Positions 1-10,505 of a stretch of 64,000 nucleotides of DNA are shown here, piece after piece. Position 1 is the first letter of the stretch. The number at the start of each line of letters is the position of its first letter. The notes below the pieces were generated by a model. It ran no database searches and had not been told where the DNA came from. It was given only the letters and a program-made list of their open reading frames with translations. Position numbers and translations under genes: made by a program. Origin of the DNA: Hyposmocoma kahamanoa (lineage: Eukaryota; Arthropoda; Insecta; Lepidoptera; Cosmopterigidae); the NCBI RefSeq assembly GCF_003589595.1, contig NW_020653945.1, forward strand, positions 11,449,697 through 11,513,696. Direction: 5' to 3'.

Positions 1-1190
1 TCTGCAGGAAGAAATTCTTTTAGAAATAAGCAGAACCTGTTGTTAGTGTTATAATTGTTTTAATGTGATTTTCCTGTACAATAAACGAATAAAATATTCA
101 TTGCTATTCATAATGATACATTTATAATTAAAAAAAAATTATAAATTTGACATATGAATGAATGCCTCGTGTGACCGTGCGTTGCAACTCGAGAGCACAG
201 CTAGATTACGCGAATACTGTCCGTATACAGTGCGCGGCGGGCGGGCGCCCACAGAAACAAGTAGAGAGGTAAGAAGTAAGTAATTATATATTTTATAAGT
301 AAGTGTGCAAAAAAAAAAACTTCCACCTGATGGAAAGCGATGATGGGGTGGACGATGTAGCAAGCACACTTAAACAGTAAGAAATGTACACTCATGTAAT
401 GCGAGTAATATCACAATTGTGATATCACACGATGGTATAATGTGACATCACTTTGAAAATTGAGCATCACTCATAATATCATCCGACACAATACCGTTTT
501 TTATTGATGCACGATATTATTTATTTTAGGTACAATAAAGTTTACACAAATTCTTGTAATAGTGAATAATCTATATTGCTTTGTTTGCGTTATTTAAAAT
601 ATTTGTAATTGTCCCTTTACACTGCGTTAATAAATATATCTGCTCTGGTTTACGCGTATCGGTCGCAGTAATGTTTGAAACAGTGATGTGCTGTATGTAG
701 TATCTGCTCCGACAAGTAATAGCGTATTGGTATTTGATATATATTCCAAAATTTCTCTAGATCATCATACCACTTAAATAAAACCTATATCCTTGGCATA
801 CAGACGAGCAATATTTTCCATTTAGATTAAGAAAACCAACACAAGACGCACGACTACTTATTTTTGCAATGTGCAATATCCATCCACTAATTCTTTATTT
901 ATTGAAACGCGTCGTACATGAAAGCGACATAAATAATAGACACTTTAGCGGTGATCAATATCTAGGTACTCGTAAAGTAATTACCAGATTATTTGGATAT
1001 ATTATTAGATGATACTTCATCCCAGTAAGAAATAATTACGTGAACTGAAAACAATAGAAAATATATTAAAATTTTACTACTTAGCTCGGATTTTTAAAAA
1101 AATAACACAATGCTTCACAATATATACCCTTCGTATTTTTTGTTTTTATTTAATCTTATATATAATGATAATATTATTATGTAGCTAAAC
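1..1190. other. AT-rich stretch, no gene recognised
   Basis: No coding region or recognisable repeat is supported. Short TGTGAT/ATCACA-rich sequence around 365-490 resembles the 101-bp tandem repeat further on, and may be a decayed outlier of it. Confidence 0.4.
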
Positions 1191-1194
1191 AAGT

Positions 1195-1685
1195 GCTTAT
1201 AACACATTATTTTAATTTTTAGTCGGTGTGATGCGAGTGATGGTGATATCACACTGTAATGCAACGTGATTACTATCACGGCATAGCACATAGCACGGAG
1301 TAATACACACATTACATTTTTAGTTTGTGTGATGCAAGTGATGTAATATCTGAACTGCCTCCTTGGCCGAACAGTTACTGCCACGCAGAGGTCTTGCGGT
1401 CGATTCCCGGGCTGGGCGAAATGTTTGTATGGCCTACGTTTATTTCTCACGAGAGTTTGTATGTAATTTGTGGTTGTCTATGTGTGTGTCCATGACACTC
1501 GCGATACTGGGTTTTTCTAGTGCGGAGCTAGTCTATGTGCGTGCGTTAAAAAAATCACACTGTAATGCAATGTGATGGTAATAGCAAAGCAAGCACGGAG
1601 TGGTAAGATAATGCTTATAACGCATCTCATTTTTAGTCTGTGTGATCGGGGTGATGGTGATATCACACTGTAATATTACTTTTAC
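1195..1685. repeat. ~101-bp tandem repeat (TGTGAT/ATCACACTGTAATG units), interrupted by a SINE
   Basis: A unit beginning TTTTAGTCGGTGTGATG at about 1217 recurs about 101 bp later at 1318 (TTTTTAGTTTGTGTGATG). It resumes after a SINE as ATCACACTGTAATGCAATG at about 1555 and again as TTTTTAGTCTGTGTGAT near 1631. Within each unit GGTGATATCACACTGTAAT forms a short palindrome. The SINE lies between GATGTAATATC and AATCACACTG, so the array predates it. Family unknown. Confidence 0.7.
1352..1553 (+). mobile_element. tRNA-derived SINE (family 'SINE-1'), copy 1
   Basis: The tRNA-like head CTCCTTGGCCGAACAGTTA resembles a polymerase III A box and GGTCGATTCCCGG a B box. The body runs through GTTTATTTCTCACGAGAG and TAGTGCGGAGCTAGTC and ends in a short A run at 1547-1553. 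The same head and body occur in reverse orientation at 25070-25283 and 31458-31612, which defines a family. It has no coding capacity and would depend on a LINE reverse transcriptase. It is inserted in the 101-bp tandem repeat. Confidence 0.8.
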
Positions 1686-1876
1686 AGGGAATGTAATGTA
1701 ATATTTCGAGGCACTGTTTTGCGCATGTCTACAAACAAACTACGTTGCTACGTTTGTATCGTATTACACTAATGGTCTTATTACACTATGGCGGTGTGGT
1801 TGCTGTTCATAACTAATAGGGTTTGGTCAATAGTGGGCGCGTGTACTGAATTTCTCATGTGTGTTTGTGTTTTTAC

Positions 1877-2049
1877 CGGTGGGGTATATGACGATGGGCG
1901 TGGGCCGCTTACTCCCGTTGGCAGCGGGTTTGGCGACATTAGCAACGCCAGAGGGGGTGGTGGTAGGCGCCGCAGTGCTGCTGCTCGTCGTCAACCTTTC
2001 CAGCAGTCCCATAGGGTCCGTCGTAATACTGCGCGTCATCTTCGCCGCT
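1877..2049 (-). CDS. candidate internal exon of an unidentified host gene
   Basis: This GC-rich island stands out in AT-rich DNA. On the minus strand it is preceded by a pyrimidine-rich acceptor (CCTTTTGCCTACAG) and followed by G|GTAAAAAC as a possible donor, giving a 173-nt exon. One frame is open throughout and reads a Ser/Thr/Pro/Ala-rich linker-like peptide containing MGLLERLTTSSSTAAPTTTP and ending PTPIVIYPTG. A second minus frame is also open for much of the exon, so the frame is not certain. I do not recognise the protein. No partner exons are visible nearby. It could also be part of an unrecognised repeat. Confidence 0.4.
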
Positions 2050-2059
2050 CTGTAGGCAA

Positions 2060-3245
2060 AAGGATTTTATATAGATTCATTTAATGGATCCGATGAGGTG
2101 AATGCATAGGTAATTCAAACAGGAAATAAAAATGTTTTTAAACAATTACAGGCACACAGGCATATTACTCTACTAACAGAAATAATGTTTTAATATAAAT
2201 TGGAAACAATAAGATTTTGTTTTACATTCCAATCTTTTAAACAAATAAAATGTTTTATGTGTTATGTATCGATATACAAAAGACTGGAGTAAAAATGGAA
2301 AAATCAATGAGATATGAAGGGGATCTACATAATTATATGTCTGTGGGATCTACCGTAAATGTTTAAGATAACTAATTTTAATTGAGGGAAACATTCTTTT
2401 ATTTTTCTTGGTATGAATAACTGCATTTACATTTAAAAAAAAGTTTATTCACTATTAAAATTGAGTTGTCAAAAATAAACAGGCTGGGTAATGTTATTAG
2501 AGTCGATGTTACACTAATAAGATTTCACGGACGACTGTAATTAAACTTATTATTGATCCTATCGATTAGTATAATAAAATAGGGAGTATTTATTTTATGC
2601 ATTTACAGTTGGAGGTTCGATTCCCGTTAAGGTAAGATTATCAAAAACTGTTCATCTCGTTATTCATATTAAGAAAGATAAAAGAGTGATTACTTTCAGT
2701 AAAATTTGATATAATTTAGGGTAGTTTCCCTTCATGTCCCATTAATTTTTTTCAGCCTGTATAGCCTGAAAAACATTTATCATCTAGCAGTTTGACATGT
2801 ATGCAAATTTGTCACACCTGACTACATTCGTATGTTGGGTAGCAGCATCATAATATATTGAAGAAAGTGATGCGTGTACCGGGACACTCATATAAAAGAA
2901 TATTATGTAACATAATATGCTATTAGGGATTTGTTGGTCGCGCTGTGCAAGGGCATTAGGGGCATTTTAGGAGTATGACAGAATATTGCTCATTTATCAC
3001 ATACACATAACGTGTATTTTTCCTTAAGCTTTATCTCGTGGTTTTTGATAAGAAATACGAGCTACGTATTTCTTTTGTGAATACCGAAATTATCTTTTCT
3101 GAACGACTGCCGTACTTTCATTGGTTATTTTTTGCGTTTACATATTACCACTCAAGATTATTAATATTTTTTTGCGTTAATTAATTACTTTAATTTTTTA
3201 ATTTTTTTTTATTAATTACATTCAGTATCATTAATTAATTACATT
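2060..3245. other. AT-rich stretch, no gene recognised
   Basis: Nothing coding is supported. 3160-3240 is low-complexity ATTAATTA/TTTTTA sequence directly before the palindrome at 3249. Confidence 0.4.
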
Positions 3246-3248
3246 CAG

Positions 3249-3302
3249 AACCTCCTCCTTTTTTGAAGACGGTTAAAACCGACTTCAAAAAAGGAGGAGG
3301 TT
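3249..3302. repeat. near-perfect palindrome of two repeat-B ends, head to head
   Basis: The 26-bp arms 3249-3274 and 3277-3302 are inverted copies (AACCTCCTCCTTTTTTGAAG against CTTCAAAAAAGGAGGAGGTT) with one mismatch and a 2-bp spacer. The right arm is the 5' terminus of the repeat-B copy that follows, so the left arm is a second, oppositely oriented terminus. Confidence 0.9.
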
Positions 3303-3723
3303 ATGAATTCGACTGTATGTTTTTTTGTATGTATGTTACGCGATAACTCCGGTATTTGTGAACTGATTTTCATGATTATTTTTTGTTGGAAAGAGGGTAA
3401 CTCTATAGTGGTCCCATTTAATTTTGAAGAAAATCATCCACCTCTAGGGGTAGCTGATCACGCATGAAGATTCATTTTTATAAATAGCGCCTAAATTTTA
3501 TTATAAGGAGCAATTATTTTAATGGTTGATTTTGCTATTCACCAGTTCAAGGCGTTTTTCTCTCAATAAACTTTGAGTAGTAAGAACCGATTTTTATTAT
3601 CGCTTGTGTCAAGTCCTGTATACTGGCGAACTAGGGGATGAATCCGTAATATTAAATATCCGTAATATAAAGTAAAATTGGTAATTATATGTAATTCCAC
3701 GTACTTTTGAGGTCGGTTTTTTT
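3277..3723 (+). repeat. repeat B (TIR-type, non-coding), copy 1
   Basis: It begins AACCGACTTCAAAAAAGG and ends TTTTGAGGTCGGTTTTTT, so the ends are inverted repeats of roughly AACCGACYTCAAAA. Diagnostic internal words are GTATGTTACGCGATAACTCC, a CTCTAGGGGTAGCT block and AGGGGATGAATCCG. The family recurs at 12108, 16801, 24826, 33645, 38855, 45005 and 59081. It carries no protein and looks like a MITE-like interspersed repeat. The parent transposon is not visible. Confidence 0.8.
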
Positions 3724-3913
3724 AGTACTCTGTACTGATATTATTATTCATATTTTGATTTACTAGCCACATGCCTAAAGTCTATAAAGTGTCGTTATGA
3801 ATTATAAGTAGGAATGGAATAAGTACATACTTACGGTACTGTCTCGTAAACCGAAAACTGAATGCAATGATCTATAACAGATACATTGAAGAAATTCGTC
3901 GACTTGATAACTA

Positions 3914-4040
3914 GACCTCTTAGTTGGTAAATGCAATAGGGACAGAATCTTGTGGTCGCAGGTTCGAGTCCTCTTGTTAAAAAGTTAATTGTCTACATCG
4001 ACCCTGCCGGGGATCGAACCCGGGATCTCGGAGATGGCGA
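3914..4040. repeat. tRNA-like SINE fragments
   Basis: 3920-3975 holds an A-box-like TTAGTTGGTAAATGC and a B-box-like GCAGGTTCGAGTCC on the plus strand. Directly after it, 4010-4026 carries GGATCGAACCCGGGATC, a B box in the minus orientation. Neither folds into a complete tRNA, so these are best read as SINE heads rather than tRNA genes. Confidence 0.55.
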
Positions 4041-4041
4041 C

Positions 4042-4480
4042 ACCATGAAAACAGAGTTTGTCCTGGGAAGTGCTGATACTTTGCCTATTTCTGCCGTCAA
4101 GCAGTAATGTGAGCATTACTGTGTTTCGGTTTTGATGGATAAGGGTGGTTGTCTATTTGTAATCCTATTTGCCTGTCATTTACAGGCAAATAGGACTTGT
4201 TAACTTATGTCTCAGCGCCCAGTTAGTCACGCTTTTATCGTACGTCAATGGCGAATCTGAATTCTATTTACTAGGCAATCACATTTAAATTCCTTGAAAT
4301 AATACAATTGCGTGGTCGCAAGAATGAATAAACGCCCTTAGAGTGACGGGCGCAGTAACAGTGGCCCTTAGATCTTTGTGTCTTAAGCTCTAACTGACAC
4401 TTCAATTGTTATGGACAGACGTGTCGTTTACTACCAGACGTACGACTTGTTCGTGCCAACACTTGGTATCATAAAAAAAA
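4042..4480 (+). repeat. repeat A (~290-bp interspersed repeat), copy 1, with internal insertion
   Basis: It matches the other copies at CTATTTCTGCCGTCAAGCAG, CAGCATTACTGTGTTYCGG, AGATCTTTG and GACTTGTTCGTGCC...TCATAAAAAAA. Two differences mark this copy. A 14-bp-arm hairpin (4163-4176/4182-4195) replaces the usual single ACAGGCACATGG region. About 120 bp unrelated to the family (about 4216-4338) interrupt it after TGTCTCAG. No A or B box is obvious, so I do not call it a SINE. Confidence 0.8.
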
Positions 4481-5917
4481 TCAATACTGGTCATATTCAA
4501 AATGATAATGGAAGCATATTTAAAGTAATATCTAGTTGACAGATAATTTAAGTTTTCCCTTTCTCGATTAGGTATTTCAGTTAATTTTTTATTTTTAGGT
4601 CTTTACCGTTCTTATTTCTTGTAATAAATAAGTCATGTATTCCAATTTGATAGCAACCTTAAGCAGAATTGATAAAATATTGCTTTGCCAATTCTTGTCG
4701 TGAGGCGTCAGGCGTAACCTTAACGATTCCAATAGTCTTGAATAAACGACGTTTCAGTATAAACCGTTACATCGAATCTAATGAACACTTCAAAAGTTTT
4801 TGTTAGCCAATGTGGAATGTTTTACAATGTCTACAAAAACGGTAGTCTTATTTATAGCTCTTTACTTTCTCATTAAACATTTTATCAGTACTTCAGCTAT
4901 GTACTTTACGAAAATACGTCACCTTTGTGTTCCACGTTTCTAATCATTACTTCAACGCGTTTTTCATTTATCCATTATGTGGAGTCATTTCACAGACACT
5001 TCACAGTCTGTCTCTTTCTCACCTTATCCTCCGTCACTACTTTGGAAGCTAAACTTTTGTTACAACGAAAAGCAATTTTGTATTTGAGCCCACTTTTGCC
5101 AATATTAATTTTATCTGTTTGTCGGTCGGATTGATTCAGAAGTTCGTTTTTGTTTTCGTTTCAGTGTGACGTATAACGCATCTGTCGACACGATTGCCTA
5201 TTTTTGTATATGACGTGATTTAATATTAAAAAATAGCTGTGTTTTATTTATAGCTGGAAGTAAACACGCTGTTTCCGCTGTTGTGCTTAATTTATACGAG
5301 CGGAATATTTGCGCGACTGTACTGTACTGTACGACATACCTAATGTGTTTGTGACCCTCATTAAATCTGTTTTTGGACACATTGGCAGAATAACGACGCA
5401 TATGTGTCGAGGCCTAATTGTTCATTTTAAAATACAAATCGTACACGTCGACTATAATAAGGTTTTCAAGCAATTACAATTTTGTAGTAGTGAAACAGAA
5501 TTTATATTATCGATTTCTAAATAATAGTTGCGTTATCGACTAATGTTTCGATACTGTAATCGGAAAAAAATATTGAAATTGATTGATTGAATTGATTATC
5601 AGTTAATTTGAATCCTGTTTACTGTAAAATACGTTAAGGTATTTTGTACGATTTAACGAACAATAAGTATTTGTATGGTATGTATTATATACCATGTTCC
5701 AAGTTATAATACTATTTTTTATAATATCATAATTAAATTCTTTAAAACACTCTTCAAATTCACAGACTCAATAAATTCGAAAGTTAAAATAGAATGAGTA
5801 CTTGACTATTAATGATTACAATTAATAGTCAAGTACTTATTTTATGATATGATTACGATGAAACAGAACAAATGTTAAAATAGTTTATTTTACGTCACTC
5901 GCAAATTAAATTGTCTA
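4481..5917. other. no gene recognised; one perfect hairpin
   Basis: AT-rich sequence without supported coding regions. Short open frames around 4925-5524 lack codon bias or recognisable motifs. The inverted repeat at 5797-5838 is listed separately. Confidence 0.4.
5797..5838. repeat. 17-bp-arm perfect inverted repeat
   Basis: AGTACTTGACTATTAAT (5797-5813) is followed by an 8-nt loop and its exact reverse complement (5822-5838). It is probably a tiny foldback remnant or a replication-slippage product. Confidence 0.8.
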
Positions 5918-7142
5918 CATAGCGCGCACTATAAGTTTCCGGAACTGGCCACTTACATAAACAATATTGAAAAAGTAATTACAACATTAGAAAATGGAAC
6001 TCTTTGGCTGTAGAATTCAGTTTGTTTCATCTGACTGTCACTTGCTTTTACATTGTGGCGTCATTTTAGAAATTGGTTGTCTACATCACCATGGATTTAA
6101 CTCGTGAAAATTTTCGTAGTATGAGTTTCTACGACTTTAAGTGTAATTTAACAGCTCAGCGGAGTTTAGTGTTTAGTTTAGTGAAGCACCATGCAAGACG
6201 ACTATTTATAGCTGGTTTGCAGAATTCAAACGCGGTCGTGTGAATCTCAGCGACGAATTTTGTGATGGTCGTCCGTCCACTGCTGTGAACAATAAAAACA
6301 TCGATGCTGTGTGCCATATCATCAACACAGACAGGCATGTGATATACCATGAGATTAGGGCATCTTTAGGCATAGTCATGAGTCAAATACAATCAATACT
6401 ACACAAACATTTGGGTGTGAAAAAGCTATGCTCTCGGTGGATACCAAATAATTTGACTGAGGCTCAAAAAACGGAACGCGTCACTTGTTACAATGCCATG
6501 CTTACCAGATTCAACGAAGGGGCGTCAAATTTGGTATGAGACATAGTAACAGGTAACGAAACATGGATTTATAGTTACGATCCCAAAACAAATCAACAAT
6601 CGAGCATATGGGTTTTTCGAGATGAGCCAAAACCAAACAAAGTGGCGCGCGTGCAAAGTGCCTATAAGCGGATGATTCCCTCTTTTTTTAATAAAACTGG
6701 ACACGTAGCTACTGTTGCTTTGGAGAATCATTGTACCGTGAATAGTGATTGGTACAAGACTATTTGTCTGCTGGAAGTTATTGACAAACTCCGTAAAAAT
6801 AACCGTAAACGCCGTATCATCTTGCACCACGATTATGCCAGTTCTCGCACGGCCATACAGAGAAATGAATTTTTGAAGGTGAACAACCTTGACCTTATAA
6901 GTCATCCCGCGTACAGTCCCGACCTGGCACCTTGTGACTTTTGTTTTTTCTAAAAATTAAAAACCAGTTATGTGGTCAACGATTTTCACCACCTGAAGAG
7001 GCTGTCGAATGGTATGAAAAATATGTTTCAGAGATTATCACGGGAAAATTGAACAGAATATTGGTTCATTCATATGAAAAAGTGCATTAACGCTAACGTA
7101 GAATATTTTGAGAAACAATAAATTCATTTCTGACCATTTATA
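5918..7142 (+). mobile_element. mariner copy 1 (DD34D family), decayed, right TIR lost
   Basis: The left end follows a TA dinucleotide and matches the other copies (GCGCACTATAAGTTTCCGGA). The inferred transposase start is ATG at 6091. The frame breaks near 6160 (local deletion/substitution) and again further on. Recognisable pieces are helix-turn-helix region residues at 6240-6539, the mariner RWIPNNL motif, and YSPDLAPCDF near 6920. The first catalytic aspartate is changed (VTGNETWIY, D to N). The right end stops at GACCATTTATAG and runs into a CA-rich microsatellite, so the right TIR is missing. The element cannot encode an active transposase. Confidence 0.95.
6240..6953 (+). pseudogene. 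mariner transposase pseudogene (copy 1)
   Basis: Two open pieces (6240-6539, 99 codons; 6642-6953, 103 codons) are remnants of one transposase of about 345 residues. The first covers the linker after the DNA-binding domain, with the MSQIQSILHKHLGVKK and RWIPNNL segments. The second holds the second and third catalytic aspartates (ILHHD, and YSPDLAPCD 34 residues on). Between them, near 6540, is a TGA stop, and the first catalytic site reads TGNETW. Transposase normally cuts at the TIRs and reinserts at TA; this copy cannot. Confidence 0.9.
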
Positions 7143-8210
7143 GGACCATTTACACACACATACGCATACACACACAACATATACACACCCTATCACCATA
7201 ATTGTTTTATATGATTATTAATCTTAAGTCTTTTTTCTGTAAAAATAACTGGTGCAGTAAAGAGATAATTTACGACACCAGTTATATGTACCAAACTTAG
7301 CTTGTAAAGTTGTTAATTAACCGAACCACTGACTGTCATAACACAGGTTATCCTAGCTTGAAAGTCAGGGAGCAGATAATCTCGACCCAATACTAACAAG
7401 CCACATATTGTAAACTAGTATTAGTAATACCACATCATAATTATTATGTAAGTACAAGACTTAAATAAATTATTATTATATAAAAAAATGTGCAAGTGAC
7501 ATTTTGTCCTCGCCTAAAACTTATCACAAATGTTCCATAAGTACTAAGTTTGCCACAGCTTTGCCATTTAGAACAATTTCAAAGTTTAGCTTCATTTATC
7601 AAACTTACCAATAATTCAATAATTTTGCTGTCTACCGTCATTTGGGAAATTACTAGTTTGGAGATTAATTTAATGGTCATCAGGCCAATGTCCATCAGGA
7701 AGTTGTAGAGGTAAATGGTTGTTTCTACTTATGTAAATATTAGTTGTTTGAAAGGACCGTCGAACTGTTTGTCGATTTCTAGATTTTAAAAGAAACTGTT
7801 TGATGTATGTCAGTGACAGTAATTTTTGTTGGATAAGCACTGGAGGTCAGGTGAGTCAGGTCATTCTGTAGTGAAGTGTAGCTCGCCACGATTACCAATA
7901 GGTGGCGTTGACCAGTTTTAAGCTAATCTAAAACGAGTAGAACATTTTTTTTTGCTAATATCGTTCTGTAAAAGTGTGTCGATTATTCCATAGCTTTAGT
8001 TTTCCATGACTGTACAGCGCTTTATGACGACATTGGAAATTATTTAGTGTGTGAGTTGCATACCTCTAACACTGGATGTCCAGTTTCGTCTATATTTTTT
8101 ATTAATTACCAATAAAAACACGCGCTTTCCTTCGTCACACATTATTTCACCGACCAAACGCTTTAACCACATCCTCCTATTCCGTTTTACAATTACTACA
8201 TTTTTTCTTT
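7143..8210. other. no gene recognised; CA-rich microsatellite at the start
   Basis: 7145-7190 is an imperfect (CA)n/(ACATAC)n tract abutting the broken mariner end. The rest shows no motif or recognisable repeat. Confidence 0.4.
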
Positions 8211-8508
8211 TTCTTTTGATAATAGCAAATGATAGGACGAACTAGTCGCCTGGTAGTAAGCGACACGTCTGTCCAAAACAGTCGCAGTGCCACTAAGAGC
8301 TTTAAAGCACAAAGATTTGAGGAGCACTGCCATGCGCCTAACACCCTGAGACATAAGTCGACAAGTCTCACACTGTAATTTCACCAAGGCCCTTATACCC
8401 TTCAAAACCATAATACAGTAATGCTGATATTACTGCTTGGCGGCAGAAATAGATAAAGTGGCGGTACTTCCCTGGACGAAATCTTTCACAACGAGCTGTA
8501 CTGCTACT
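8211..8508 (-). repeat. repeat A, copy 2
   Basis: Full-length reverse-strand copy running from the ATCAxxxGGACGAAC...GTC end to CCCTGGACGAAATCTTTCACA and GTACTGCTACTA. It is somewhat diverged (for example CGCCTGGTAGTAAGC for the usual TGATGGTAAGC). Confidence 0.85.
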
Positions 8509-10027
8509 AAATAAATTAACGGGCATTTATTATGTACTTATTTACATAAAATTCAATTTTAATAACATTCTGTATCACTATTACTAAGCTCTTCTACGAA
8601 GTGACATAACTGGTGTACGGCAACGTCCATAATGCTAAAAATATTTTTTCTCGAGAAAGGCAATACTTGGTCGGTAATTAATATGGCTTTTAAATGAAAC
8701 AGTTCGGGAGAATTCCAACAATATTCTTCTAGGAACCGTAATAAAATGTACGCGTATTTACGTAAGTTAAAATGAACACATGTTTGTTGCCTAAATTGAT
8801 GAAAATGAATTTGTAGAACTGAAACATGGAACCACGATAAAATTTCGTAGCGGAGAACAAACGTTGTGGATATCGGTCGCTAACAATTTTCGTTATTCTC
8901 ATAATGTCACGACAGGCATCAGCCGATTCTCACTCCTGACGCGTAACGAGTGATGGGAGACAGTAGAGATTGTAAAGTGTTGACACATTTGAATTTTTAC
9001 AATGATATTATTTTATAGGCGCAGGAAACCACACTTTACACTTCGATCATAAAACTTATTTGTGTAAATTACTCTTTTAGCTATAGTTTATTTCATACTT
9101 GCTGTAAGTGTGTGTATCTAACAAATGATGGATTCAAATTATCTGAAATAAATAAAATTTATTATTAATATTGTTATTATTTTTAGTATTAGTGTATTAA
9201 GTATTTACGTCGTATTTTCTTTCTTAAGTGGTTCACCCCTCAGACGACTCGGACTAAAGCTCTGAACGGTGGCGCATAACGTTTTAATTGACGACTCTAC
9301 CTAAATCAACTAGCCACTGGGCATGTCAGTGTTACTATGTCCGATAAAAGTTAAACCCCGACGCCATCACTGTTATTAGAAACGTAGGAAAAGATATGGT
9401 AAATCAGTCAGTCTACGCTGTTGTCAATGCTCTGAATCTGAAAAAACTGCTCAAGAAATGTGAATTACCCAATCTAAGATCATGAAAATCTAAGATCTGG
9501 CAATATAGCTTAGAAGCCTTAGTTTGTTCCGAAGAAAGTAAAAAATTACTATTATTAAATTTAACGACTATTGTTAATTAAAATACTATCTGGTTAAATC
9601 AACGAAACGAATTTTTATTAAAAAAAACAAGGAAAGTTTTTGTGTGTTAACAAATAATTAAGATTTGCAATATAAAAAAAACGCATCGGAGAGGAATTTC
9701 ACTATAGGAAATGGATAGGTAATAGAGAACAAAAGGAAAATGTAATTTTCTTCTAATATGTAGCAGTAATAAATAATGTTGCAACAAATGACGGTTCTGT
9801 TTCCATTTCAAAGTCGCAAGGAAGTATGAAGTTATTGATTTAGCTCCCATACGTAGTACGTGATCAGAAGGAACACACTGCAGCTGATGATCGTGTTACG
9901 CTCCATCCATACTGTGCTATGTGGAAACTTTTGAAGAACTTTTATAAACACTGTATTTAGCTTTCTGTAACGTTGCTGATACAAATAACTTTGACGACCC
10001 CAGACTAGGCAGTCAGAAATTTCAAGT
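8509..10027. other. no gene recognised
   Basis: AT-rich DNA without supported coding regions, tandem repeats or known repeat words. Confidence 0.4.
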
Positions 10028-10040
10028 TCGTATTCCGATT

Positions 10041-10231
10041 GGAAATGAAACTATTTTTCCGGATTTAAATCGCGTATATTTGTTTTTTCAAACAACATGG
10101 TCAACCGTGACCATGGGACCTGTAAAGGGCCCGAAACGTCGGTTTGTTTGAAAAAAAAACAAATATACGCGATTTAAATCCGGAAAAATAGTTTCATTTC
10201 CTATGTGTAACAATCGCGAAAACCTAAGAAC
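10041..10231 (+). mobile_element. foldback element with 13-bp target-site duplication
   Basis: The roughly 60-bp arms (from GGAAATGAAACTATTTTTCC to about 10100, and about 10140 to 10201) are inverted copies around a GC-rich centre. A short single-copy tail follows (TGTGTAACAATCGCG...CTAAGAAC). The element is bracketed by TCGTATTCCGATT at 10028-10040 and again at 10232-10244, a 13-bp duplication that suggests target-primed insertion rather than DNA-transposon cutting. The centre reads GTGACCATGGGACCTGTAAA followed by GGGCCCGAAACGTCGG. Related copies are at 22880 and 30108. An inverted structure plus one-sided tail is reminiscent of Penelope-like elements, but no protein is present. Confidence 0.8.
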
Positions 10232-10337
10232 TCGTATTCCGATTTTCAATGTTTATTTATATATTTACTTATTTTTACACTACCAGTATACTAACAATTG
10301 AGGATATCAACGCAAAAGTGGTGTAACTATACTTATA

Positions 10338-10505
10338 TACTTATTTATTTCTGCCGCCAAGCAGTAATGTCAGCATTACTGTGTTCCGGTTTTGAAGGGT
10401 AAGGGTGCTGGTCAAATTACAGGCACATGGGACTTGTCAACTTATGTCTCAGAGTTACCACCAGGCGCACGAGTTGTTAGTCCCGTCACTTGATATCATA
10501 AAATA
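10338..10505 (+). repeat. repeat A, copy 3 (internal deletion)
   Basis: The copy enters at ATTTCTGCCGCCAAGCAG and is normal to TGTCTCAG. It then jumps directly to TTACCACCAGGCGCACGA, dropping the roughly 100-bp GTGACGGGCGCAG...GCGTGTAGC block, and ends TCACTTGATATCATAAAA. The first roughly 50 bp are also missing. Confidence 0.85.

Noticed and set aside
1788..2084. Plus-strand 98-codon Arg/Gly-rich ORF
   Set aside because: Antisense to the splice-flanked minus-strand candidate exon; low-complexity composition is explained by GC-rich codons read in the wrong frame.
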